A DNA stretch of 64,000 nucleotides from the NCBI GenBank assembly GCA_030562195.1, contig JAUJPP010000007.1:992001-1056000 (forward strand), given 5' to 3'. Below the pieces are notes generated by a model that did not search any database, was not told the DNA's origin, and saw nothing but the letters and a program-made list of their open reading frames with translations. Both the position numbers and the translations under genes were made by a program. This DNA comes from Nipponacmea schrenckii. Lineage: Eukaryota; Mollusca; Gastropoda; Lottiidae. Shown here in pieces: positions 50,901-62,313 of the stretch. The stretch's first letter is position 1; each line of letters begins with the position of its first letter.

Positions 50901-53900
50901 TAGTGTTTTAAATGATATTTATCTTTGATAACTATTATAGGAGATCATGATGCTGTTAGTGTATTAAATGATATTTATCTTTGATAACTATATAGGAGAA
51001 CATGATTGCGATGATAAGAATTTATCTTGATAATATGCAGATCATGATGTTGTTAGTGAATTAAATGATATTTATCTTTGATAACTATTATAGGAGATCA
51101 CAATGATGATAGTGTATTACATATTTATCGTTGATAACTATTTTAGGAGATCATGATGTTGTTAGTGAATTAATGATATTTATCTTTGATAACTATTATA
51201 GGAGATCAATGATGGTAGTGTATTACATGATATTTATCTTTGATAACTATTATAGGAGATCACGATGCTGTTAGTGTATTAAATGATATTTATCTTTGAT
51301 AACTATTATAGGAGATCACGATGTTGTTAGTGTATTAAATGATATTTATCTTTGATAACTATTATAGGAGATCATGATGCTGTTAGTGAATTAAATGATA
51401 TTTATCTTTGATAACTATTATAGGAGATCACGATGCTGTTAGTGTATTAAATGATATTTATCGTTGATAACTATTTTAGGAGATCATGATGTTGTTAGTG
51501 AATTAAATGATATTTATCTTTGATAACTATTATAGGAGATCATGATGCTGTTAGTGTATTAAATGATATTTATCTTTGATAACTATTATAGGAGATCACG
51601 ATGCTGTTAGTGTATTAAATTGTATTTATCTTTGATAACTATTATAGGAGATCATGATGCTGTTAGTGTATTAATGATGGTGCCTAGAATTATTAATAAA
51701 TCAGATTTATTGGCCTCTCAAATTAAAGTCAAGGTATATAATATTCTTTATGTCTGTTGGGGGAAAGATTCTGCATGCTAAAGCTCCCTGAACATTGGAA
51801 AATAAGACACAAAGAAAAATATTTCTGCATAAATTTCCTTAATTGTGATCTTCTCTCTGCTGCATAAAGTAAACTCTCCATATCTATTCATTTTGATGAT
51901 GGTCTTCATAATTCTAACAATTCAATTTAAAGTCATAATAGAGTAAAACAAGAATGTAGTTGTGTTTAATTTTCAGTTTGATCTGGGAGAGAAAGCTATA
52001 GAAAGACCTGATGTATTAAAGAGTCAGAGAGCTGAACAAATTAGTTTCGCCAATCACTTGATATTATTACTCAATATTCTACAAGCTACAATGAAACAAT
52101 ATGAAAGGTATGAAATCTTTCATCCAGGTGATCAAATCAGTAATCTGAACTATGGCATCATCTTCAAATAAGTCGTACTTACCCATACACTGGTATTGGA
52201 CTTTATACAATGGATTGATTATCATATAAACTGCTGAATGATTATTTATATTATTATTGATATTGGCACTTAATTTCTTTATACTTATTTAAATTACGAA
52301 GCACAATTTCATGGTATACCACTTCTATCTTGGTTCTATAATCTATTGTATAACATTTCAACAATTTTATATTTCAGTGCTCTAAATAACTGTAGTGTAG
52401 AATTATTTACCAAAGTTGGTACCTTATTACCAGAGATGTCAGCTCATGAGAAATCTGTAGATTATTTTATAGATTTATTACGCAAAGATCAACTAGATGA
52501 AACTGTTTCATTAGATCTCTTAGAGAAATCTATTGGCTTCTTCTCGGTAGGTTTTATTACGCAAGCACATGTCATTGATCTTCCTTTAAAAGTCAAAGAT
52601 CGCCTGTTGTGTTGAATTATATTGATATTGCTAATTCTTTTAGGTATTCATTTTTCTTTCAACATTTCCATGTTAAATATCTTTACTAGAACTATGCACA
52701 TATTTCAACTGTATATTATCCTTTGTTTCAGCAACTGTACAGTGTACATCTTGTCAATGAGAAGACTGATTGTACATCCTTGTTATCTGATAATGTAAAA
52801 TTAGCCGTCAGTGCTTCAGATTGTCTACAGACTGATATTACTAGACTTAAGATTCTCATTATGGTAAGAAAATATATTTAGTTTGACAATCTAGGCAAGA
52901 AGTTGACTAATAATAAACAAAGTGTACATTAATATTTAGACTGAATTGTCTGTAGAAGTTACTCCTTAACATGTGCATGGAATATCTTTCTATATTACGT
53001 TTTTTTGGCGTCTTTTGAATTGTGTTTTGAGGGGTTTCACTTTATGCTTTGCTATTGTGATTGAAATATTTGAGAGATTTTTGCTATTTTGACAGCCAGG
53101 ACAGGAGAATTGTGAGTTTAGTATATTGATGAGAGATCTAGAAACTTGTAATCAAGATACTAAGATGTGTGCTAGAAAGGTAAATTTTGACTTTACATCA
53201 TCATTTCATAAACATGTCAAACATTTATAGAGTATAATTGAATTTCACACATTTCGCAAGAATGTTAATTACACTGAATTATCTTTCATTTTCTCTGTAA
53301 CCTTCAAGATGGATATGGTTAAGTTACATTGAAGGAAGTTAATAATCTTAAATATTAGGTTTTGTTTGAAGAAAACTCTGTTAATGATTTTATTTGTCTT
53401 GTAGATAAAAAGAAGATTACCTCAAGAAGGTTCCTCATCATCCACACCACTTACTTTCTCTAAAGAGGTATGTCTTGATAGGCTTCTGGGATTTAGAAGT
53501 TACATTTGTATAAGAAATAAATATGGATCTTGTTATCTTATGGGCAATTAAAGGATATGATGTTGCAAAGCTGGTTGTTAATTGTTAGCTATAAATTTGT
53601 TAGCATTTATTTGGTTATGATATCAATGATGGTTGGATGTATTGAATTAATTATTAGACACACATTTGAAAGAAATTTAAATTCTTAAAACTTGTTGCTC
53701 AGGATTTCTACTTTTTATATCTTGGATTAGACTACCTGTCTTTTTAATGTTTTTAATGATTTTATATTCAATCGAAGATAAAAGGGATCATCTTTTGATG
53801 CTCCATTCTAGACTTGATTATAACAATGGTATATATTTGCTAGGTAAAGGATTTAATATCTGATATGAGTACTAATGTCTGTAAAATCAGTAAAACTTTA

Positions 53901-56900
53901 AGAATCGTGGCTATTGGTGCCATGCAACAGGCTTCAATTATGACAGGTATGGTTAATATCTTTTCTTTCTATTTTTTTATATTTTGATTGATAAATTAAC
54001 GTACAATAATTGCAACAAAGTTTTGTTTTAAAGATATACAAAATTAAAGTTTAAAAGACAGTGTTGCTTTTTATTGTAGTGATCACAATGGCTTATTTAG
54101 TTGCTGTGTTGTTGCTTTATTTCTTACCTAGCTTTCTATACTGCGATTTAACAGAGACAGAATTAATGTCAATCTATTTAAACATGCTCAGCTATAGTTG
54201 TACCACCTCTGTATTTCTAAATGTAATAAATATATCGTGTATAATGGTGTATAATGGCACTACACGGTCTTGTCAGTTTTAGTTCTAGAGGTTATATAGC
54301 AGAATCAATGATTTAAAATCGTCCATGGTTATACACTATTTATTTTGACAGGGGGACAAGATTTGGATACGTATACTGGTAAACAGCTACTGTCATGTTT
54401 CATAATTACTATTACTTGTATTATAGCTTGCCATATTTCTATTAGACATTTTAATATAGTTTCTATTTTCTTTGCCTTGTTAGAATTTTAATCTTACAGA
54501 AAGTATTATGTCTTTGATTTATGAATTTCCTCAGAATGCAGACGTTTGCCCTTTTGAAAGAATAGGACACTACATTTGAGCCAGTTGTTGTAATTGGTTC
54601 ATAATACTCTGGCTTGATTTCTACAGCATGGCATGGTATTCTACAGTTTATTGATAGCAAAATAAAAATATCTTCTTTTCTCTGAAAATATAGTCTTGTT
54701 TGTTTATTTGACGAATATTTTTGACAATGTTTAAAATGTTTTAGATATACAACATCACAGATTTGAAATCGAAAAAATGGGACAAACGAATTTCATTTGA
54801 AATTCTTCTTTCAAGCATGTCTAAAATGACTTAAAATTCACATGTTCATCATGAATATTAAGATATATGTGCTACGTTGAGTGATTGTTTGAATATAAGT
54901 GTAAGCATGTAATATATGATAGATGTGTATGCAAATTATTGATTTGGTATTTTATTGAAAAATTCCAGAAACTGTAAGAAGTAAGAAAGGTACTTTAATA
55001 ATCCTTTGGATTTTAACTAATTTCAGTAATGCTCGTTTTTGTATTTTTTTTGGCACTCATTTTGTGAGGTGTTACTACCTGGGTTTTTCCCTAAAATAGA
55101 ATGTTGTACTAAATACTAGAATAAAGTGTAATAGAAAGCATGTTGATCGAGCCAGTTCATAAGAGTTACAGGAACACGGTTCAACCGGGTTGAGATGGTT
55201 ACTAATTACAGCGTATAGCTCTATTTTAACACTAAGCCAGAACTTATATAATATATGGTCTCTTCTAGTTATTTTGGAAAATGTCAGCCAAATAAGGCAG
55301 GAAAACTAAATATTATGTGAAGACATTGTAACATACTAAGTAGCTATAATATTTAGAACTTTTCAAGTTGGTTTATATTCCTTAAGTTATGATTTGTTCT
55401 TAATGACATCTATCAAAATATAACTGTTAGAGCCACCAAGTTATGTTGTAAATACATAATATTAAAACTATCATCTAATTATCATTAATCTATAAGGTAT
55501 GTGGAGCTGCATGTAGAATTCTTTATGAGCTGAGAATAGATTACTTATTTAAATAAAGCTAGTTCTTTCTTATCTTCTTCTTTAGCTTACATATTTATCA
55601 GTAGACATTTTCTAAACTTATTTGGTATTATATCTGAAAATGACCAATATTAACTACAATAATGGATTTGGTTGTGGAATCTTGATTTTTGTTTTGTTTT
55701 AAAATTTTATTTCTACCCTTATCAGAATCATTTTATTTCTAAATTTTGTTTGACTTTATGTTTTATTCAACAAGTACATTCTGTATTTTAAGTTTATTTT
55801 ATCACCTTTCTTTACATATTACTTTTAACTATCTAACTTGTGGAGTGGAAATAAAACATGAGTGATATTTTGTAGATGCTGAAGGGTTAATGCCTAAGAA
55901 AATGGAAGAGTTGGCATATCAAGCTGTAGATAAGATTTATGATAAAGATGACAGTGGACCTTATGATAGCTTGAGGTAACTTCATGTGTTTCTGTTTAGA
56001 TGTATATTGTCATCGCCCCTGTCTGTCGGTCCATCAACATTTGTTGTAGAAACTATAGAAGCTACAATTTTCAATGGATTTTAATGAAACTTGTAAGCAT
56101 TAGAATTGAAAAGATGGCAGTCAAGTTTGATGAACCGATTTTGAGTTATTGCCCTTGACTTAGTACTATTGCGTCAAAATTTTATTGTGGGTGCAATATA
56201 ATTGATAAGATAGCAGTCAAGTCGAAATTGATGATTTTTCGATGAACATTTTTTTAGTTATTGCCCCTGACTTACTAAAATTGCATTAAAATTTTATTGT
56301 GGGTGCAATGGAAGCTACAATTTCAAATGGATTTGCTGTGAGCTTTGGAATTGATAAGACAGCGTTCAAGTTCACATTTGACGACTTAGAAGAAGGGTTG
56401 GTTTGTATATATAGATGCTATCAATCAAAGGAAAAATGATTTAACAATGCTGATGTGTTGGTGTATGTTACCTTCCCTAGCAAGCTATCTTTTTATATGC
56501 CAACATTATTATGTGGAAGTATATTGTTGTCATCACTGCCCATCGGTCCTTCTGTCCACAATTGGTTGTGAAAGCGATCATGATAAAGACTACAGCTTTC
56601 ATCTGATTTGAATGAAATTTGAGGTGAATATTTATATTGATGAGATCTTGTATTTGGCCAAATTAATGTTAGTTAGATTTTCAGCATGTGTTAAAACAGA
56701 AAATATACTGTAAAGTTGGCTAGGCAACCTCTTGTTTAAATTGATTTTGCTACAACTATCTTCTATACAAAAGTTTATCGACATATGGGTGCCAGTAAGT
56801 ATTTTGCACTATCAACTTCATTTCCATATTCATTTTTATATTATTTAAGACTATCATTTGGTAAAGTGGTTGGAACGATGAATAAACTCGCCAATGCTAT

Positions 56901-59900
56901 GGAAAATGGAGAATATGATTTTGATGGAACAAGAGAGGCTAAGGTACTGTACAGCAGTTAATTGTTTTTGATTCTGAAGGAACCTTTGTTGTTTTGTTAT
57001 TGTTGTTTTAATTTAATTCAATAGATCATTGTTGCATGAACATTTTCACTGTATTATAATTATTTTATGCACTTAAAATCCAAGTATCATTCACTCCATG
57101 AAGATTATCATAGAACATTTCATATTGCATGGTGTCAAAGTGCAGCATGAGGCATCTGTTTTATTAATGATTATATTCATGTACACTATTATAGCCAGGA
57201 CAGGTTGAGGTAAGTTGCCATGGAAATCAAACATATACAAGAATATAATTAACTATTTCAAATGACCTTACTTATTCTTCTCCTTTTCTCATCTATGCTT
57301 TTTTTGTATACAAGTTATGTGGTATATTGTCGTCACCCCTCCCTGATGGTCTGTCTACAATTGCTTGTGTACGGGATAGAGACTACAGTTTTCATCAGAT
57401 TTGAATGAAACTTGCTGTGATCATTTATGTTGATGAAATCTCGGACAAGTTTGAAATTGGCGATTTTACAATGAACGTTTTTTGAGTTTTTGAGTCAAAA
57501 CATGTCAAAATTGGCTTGTGAACGCGATAGAGACTACAGTTTTCATCGGATTGGAATGAAACTTGCTGTGATCATTTATATTGATGAGATCTCGGACAAT
57601 TTTGAAATTGTCGATTTTTCAATGAACGTAACTTAGTTAAAACGCTTCAAAATTGGCTTGGAGATTACAATTTCGATCGTATTTAAATAAAATTCAAAAC
57701 CGCCGGCGCCATATTGTCTTCCTCCGTTTGTTGGCCAAGGTTGACAGTGATCTCGTAAGAATTCCTTTCAAGGTGACCTTGACTGAGGCGTTTAGCCGTA
57801 CCAATAGTAGCTCTGGACTGGTTCCTTCTCTTCATAGTAAAATAGAAGAGAAAATAGTTGTTAAAAAAGATTTCCACATGAGCAGAGTCAAAGCTTGGTC
57901 ATCATGATGGTGGCAAAGAAACTAGCAGATGAGAATCGTTGCGCCAGTTAAAGATTGACATTGTGCATGTCTGCCTAGATGACGTAATTGTTTATGCCGT
58001 GACGTACTTGTTTTGCACACAAACCTTATTATTAAGATCCAATTGAAATTTGGTATGATCATTTATATTGATGAGATCATGGACAAGTTTGATAGTGACA
58101 ATTTTTCGGTGGAAGTTTTTTGAGTTATTGCCCTTGACTTAGTCAAAACGCATCGAAATAGACTTGTTAACACGATAGAGACAGCAGTTTTCATTTGATT
58201 TGAATGAAAATTAGTGTGAACATTTATATTGATGAGATGTTGGATAAGTTCACTAGTGACGAATAAATAAAATAGTGAACTTTTTTTTAGGTATTACCCT
58301 TGACTTAGTTAAATTGGTTGAAATAGACTTGTGAATGCAATAGAGTGATACAGTTTTCATCTGATTTGAATGACATTTGGTGTGATCATTGATGTTGATG
58401 AGATCTTGGTCAAGTTCGAAATTGACGATTTTTTGATGAACTGTTTTTGAGTTATTGCACTTGACTTAGTCAAAACGCGGCGAAATTGGCTTGTGATTGC
58501 AAGAGACATTACAGTTTTCATCTGATTTTAATTAAATTTGATGTGATCATTTTTATTGGTGAGATCTTGAACAAGTTCAATATTTATTATTTTTTGATGA
58601 ACTATATTTGAGTTATTGCCCTTGACTTAGTCCAAACAAATGAAAATTAGCTAGTAAATACAATCATTCAGGTTTCATCTGATTGGAATGAAATTTGGTG
58701 TGAACATTTATATTGATGAGAACTTGGTTTGGATAAGTCCTAAGTAATGTTAGAGTTTCTGCCTGTGTTAAAAGAGAATATACTTTAAAGTGGGCGTATA
58801 TTGCTAGGCAACCGCTTGTTTTTTTTAAATATAAATTGATTGAAGGGAAATGGATGTCTAATGATAGTTCTGCTTTGCTTGAAGAAAGTTAGATTGATCC
58901 AGCAAAGCCATTAGTATATATTTCCTGAAAAAATAATTTTCAGATTTTGGTACAACTGTTTATTTTGGTTTGAATTTCGTTTTATCACTAATGTTTTTTT
59001 CACTAAAATTGTTATATTTATAGTTATGATGAATACTTCCTTGCTTGTTTTCTTTTCTTTTTGTGGTATTTCTTCCTGTTTTATGTGCTAGATGTTATTA
59101 TTAAAACTGGAAAAATCTAAATTCTTTTTATGTTCGTTGGTATTTGGTTGATCTTGTCTAGAATAAGATTATGTTGAATTGTATTACTACAACAATAAGA
59201 TTATGTTGAATTGTATTACTACAACAATAAGATTATGTTGAATTGTATTACTACAACAATAAGATTATGTTGAATTGTATTACTACAACAATAAGATTAT
59301 GTTGAATTGTATTACTACAACAATGAGATTATGTTGAATTGTAATACTAAAACAATAAGATTATGTTGAATTGTATTACTACAACAATAAGATTATGTTG
59401 AATTGTATTACTACAACAATAAGATTATGTTGAATTGTATTACTACAACATAAACTCTGGGCAAAATACTTGTCTTATTTTGGTTATTATGATAACATAA
59501 CTCTTAAAAAAAAGTTGGCAACTATTTACTAGGCATTGTATGTTTAATTTAACCAGAACTCAATTTTTACTGGACACAATTAAGATACCTTGAGTGTTTC
59601 TTACAATTATATTACTTGTTATTTGTAGGTATTGCCACCAGTAAAACAGAGAGCCAGTACAGTTAAAGCTCAGATAGCTGATATAGAAGTAATGAAGTTT
59701 AAACTGGATACAAAAGAAGAAGACATTAAAGAATTGAAGAAACTTTTCAAGATGAAAGTTAGTCACTTACTTCTGAATTATACATGTTTGGGATTTAGGC
59801 AGGCAATGGCAATATAATATACATCATTTCTATGTAAACCCTTTCAACCAAAATTTGAACATAACTAAACTCCTCTTAAGGATTTATACCACATATTTGG

Positions 59901-62206
59901 TTTAAGGATAAGAGTTTTTATGTTTATGTATTTTACTGTATTTTTAGCAAGAGGAAATGAGCGAACAACAAGTTAGGGTTGGATTATTGGAGAAGAAATT
60001 AGAAAATGCCTCTAAAGATGGTGAAGAAAGATTAGAGAAATTACAAAGAAAATTGGATGAATTAACTATTCATTCTAAGAAAAGAGAGAAGTATGTTCTA
60101 AGATCATCTTGTCTTGCATTCTCTAATAATCAAACTTGACCTTTATACTTCAAATTTAAGAAAACATAATAGTATATACTCAGTGATGGTGTAAACGGCT
60201 TCCAGTGGAATTGGATGAACCACTGACTAGTGACAAAAAATTAACAAGATTAGAACCCTTTTCTCAATCTCTTTAACTTGGTGTTGAATTTAAGTTATTT
60301 TCTACCAACAGAGAATTTGAAGAAACTTGTGATACACTACAAGCTGATATTGATGCTCTTGAACAAGAGAAATTAGATCTACGTGAACGATTGAAAGTTT
60401 TATCCAAGAAATCATTATTAGAGGGATTGGATAGAAAATCCGGTCAAACTCGTAAGTTGTTTATATAGTTTGTTTTTTGTCATTTCATTTTGTACAGCTA
60501 AAAGCTTTATATCTAAATGAAAAAAATATTCAAATACAACAATAATAAATGTATTTAGCACATCAAAAGAAGAATGTTTTAGGTGTGTGTCTATAGACAT
60601 TAATGAATGTTGTATATATTTGTAGCAACATCACCATCTAGTCCTCTTCCATCATCTATCATTGGTAGTGTATCTGATTCACCATTATTGATTCAACAGG
60701 TAAATTGATTTCTTTATAGAGGTATACATTTAACACATGCAATATGGACTTACTATCAAAAAACTACTAAATAGAGTTTTCAAAGTTTAAATCTTAGAAA
60801 AGAGTATATATTTTCTTGTACTCTTTTGTAGATCAACTCTCTGAAAGAAGCTTTGAAGTTTGTGAAAGCAGAAAATATCAGGTTACGTTCTGATCAAATG
60901 AAGGTCAGTTGAAAATAATTAAAACTTGAATGAGTACTCTCTTTAATCTTATCAATAAACTATTCCAATGGTAACAAACATATTATTACTTTGCATGTTT
61001 GGAAAAGTTCAACAAGATTTTATTGTCAAAAAAAGAAACGGCTATATTTTACAATGATAACAACTAAGGATCACAGTCAAGGATCCTGTCTACCAGCTGG
61101 TTCTTGGCAATGATTGATTGATGATGACTTATTCAAGGTCATCAGTCTTTCACATGCCAATTGAGATCAGAACCCACAGCTGCCATTTGCTCAACATAAC
61201 CAAGCAAATGATGTTAAATAAAGAACCCTCACTCTAATCACCATACTATAGCACCTCACAAGAATGTAAAACTATTTTAACCGACTCTGAATAGTTTGTT
61301 TTGGTAATCTCTTAATTTCTATTACATTTAGTATATTCATCATCTGTTATTTCAACTTTTGTTATTTTAATCCCTAAAAACTAATTCCTGATATTTTATG
61401 ATTAATTTCTAGTCTATAATGGATAAATTACCACCATTAAGAGTTCCAAAGAAACCTACAGGTTTGAAGAGTAATACTGGATTAATTAAATTAGGTCAAT
61501 TACCTGATTCAGTACAAGGAAAGAATGAATTAAATAATCTGGCTAAGAAGACATCAAATCTTTTGATGGTAGGAACTGAAGTTTTATAATAAATCTATAA
61601 CATTTTGATTCTGATTAAATTTGTTACTGTCTTTTTCATGGTCAAATAAGGTAGGGTATTTTATATCATTGGACTAGATTAACTTAGACTCCTTCCTTCT
61701 TCCAGATACATGAACAACAATTTTTGGGGCTCTTTTTAAAAAGAAAAAATAATATTCCATAAAATGAATGCTTGGCAATCTTTGTTCAAAAGTATCTGTC
61801 TTTGCTATACCCTGAAGAATAAAAAATGTATTTTTAATAGTTTTACATTGTTTTTAAGTCACATGAACCCACTGATATGTAAATATATATGATTAATGAA
61901 CACAGTTTTTATGGTATACTACTCCTCAATTTAATACAATAATACACAACGTTTCAACAGTTACACAGTCGTCATCAGGTGAACAAGACTGATTATGATT
62001 GATTGTGTAAATATATATGTATTAAAATGTACAAAAAAGATATTATATAATTATAGAATGTAAATAAAGCTACTGCATGTGTTAAAGTTATTGATATCAC
62101 TAAAAGAAAACCTGGTTCAGAACCTGCTAGTGATACAACTAATCCTTCTAAACAACTAGTTGATAGAATCTCTACTCTTACTACTTACCAGCGAGCTACA
62201 CAGGAG
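44975..62206 (+). CDS. DCTN1: Dynactin subunit 1 (p150Glued), 3' end beyond window
   Basis: Largest dynactin subunit; it links dynein to microtubules and cargo. Exons, all GT-AG and in phase: 44975-45077, 45429-45544, 45751-45892, 46996-47300, 47460-47732, 47932-48136, 48266-48344, 48543-48702, 48992-49198, 49364-49453, 49894-50010, 50155-50254, 51648-51733, 51977-52107, 52378-52546, 52732-52863, 53096-53179, 53405-53467, 53844-53946, 55876-55975, 56850-56943, 57195-57209 (15 nt), 59629-59757, 59948-60090, 60312-60451, 60626-60699, 60832-60903, 61413-61568, 62057-62206; 1,246 residues so far (human 1,278). Exons 1-2 encode the CAP-Gly domain ([20 protein letters not shown], then GKNNGT and FVRQSQ). 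Exons 3-4 are basic and Pro/Ala-rich. Exons 5-12 form coiled coil 1 ([45 protein letters not shown]). Exons 13-21 form the intercoil domain ([22 protein letters not shown]). Later exons carry coiled coil 2 ([28 protein letters not shown]). The final exons lie past 62,206. Confidence 0.95.
50806..51690 (+). repeat. 56-bp minisatellite containing a 3' splice site and exon start
   Basis: About 15 copies of a 56-bp unit precede and include the start of DCTN1 exon 13. Each unit contains TTTGATAACTATTATAG, GAGATCATGATGCTGTTAGT and then GTATTAAATGATATTTATC. In the last copy the TATAG|GAGATCATGATG boundary is the true acceptor at 51,647. The upstream copies are decoy acceptors with the first ~28 exon bases. 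Early copies (50.8-51.2 kb) are more diverged than later ones. Confidence 0.9.
54352..54378 (+). CDS. DCTN1: Candidate 27-nt cassette microexon of DCTN1
   Basis: TTTTGACAG precedes and GTAAAC follows a 27-base segment whose phase fits between exons 53844-53946 and 55876-55975. Inclusion would insert nine residues (reading [12 protein letters not shown], Gly/Asp/Thr-rich) into the intercoil domain without shifting frame. The main model omits it because the constitutive exons already join correctly. Confidence 0.35.
55985..58825 (+). repeat. Block of tandem-core repeat elements inside DCTN1 introns
   Basis: At least three head-like starts (TATATTGTCATCGCCCCTG near 56,010; GTATATTGTTGTCATCAC near 56,520; GTATATTGTCGTCACCCC near 57,332) are each followed by units of about 150-170 bp containing GACTACAGTTTTCATC and TTGAATGAAA. 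At about 56,471-56,500 a tail (CTAGCAAGCTATCTT) runs straight into the next head (TTTATATGCCAACAT). A tail variant at 58,790-58,822 reads GTGGGCGTATATTGCTAGGC followed by AACCGCTTG. DCTN1 exons 56850-56943 and 57195-57209 sit between the copies. Confidence 0.6.
59163..59452 (+). repeat. 32-bp minisatellite in a DCTN1 intron
   Basis: Nine near-identical copies of a 32-bp unit starting AAGATTATGTTGAATTGTAT and ending CTACAACAAT. One copy carries small changes (CAATGAG, TAATACTAAAAC). Confidence 0.9.
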
Positions 62207-62313
62207 GTAAGTACATAGTCACCCAATCTTACAGTTGGATTATTAGAATATTCCTAGATTATTCACATAAATTTCAAATCTACTTTCAGTTAGATAAATT
62301 TGATAATTTTTTT
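62207..62313 (+). other. Start of the DCTN1 intron after exon 62057-62206
   Basis: Opens with GTAAGTAC, then 100 bases of AT-rich DNA up to the repeat head at 62,314. The rest of the intron in view is repeat. Confidence 0.6.

Noticed and set aside
57653..57907. 84-codon frame between repeat blocks in DCTN1
   Set aside because: Lies in an intron within repeat DNA, and no domain or splice phase supports it.
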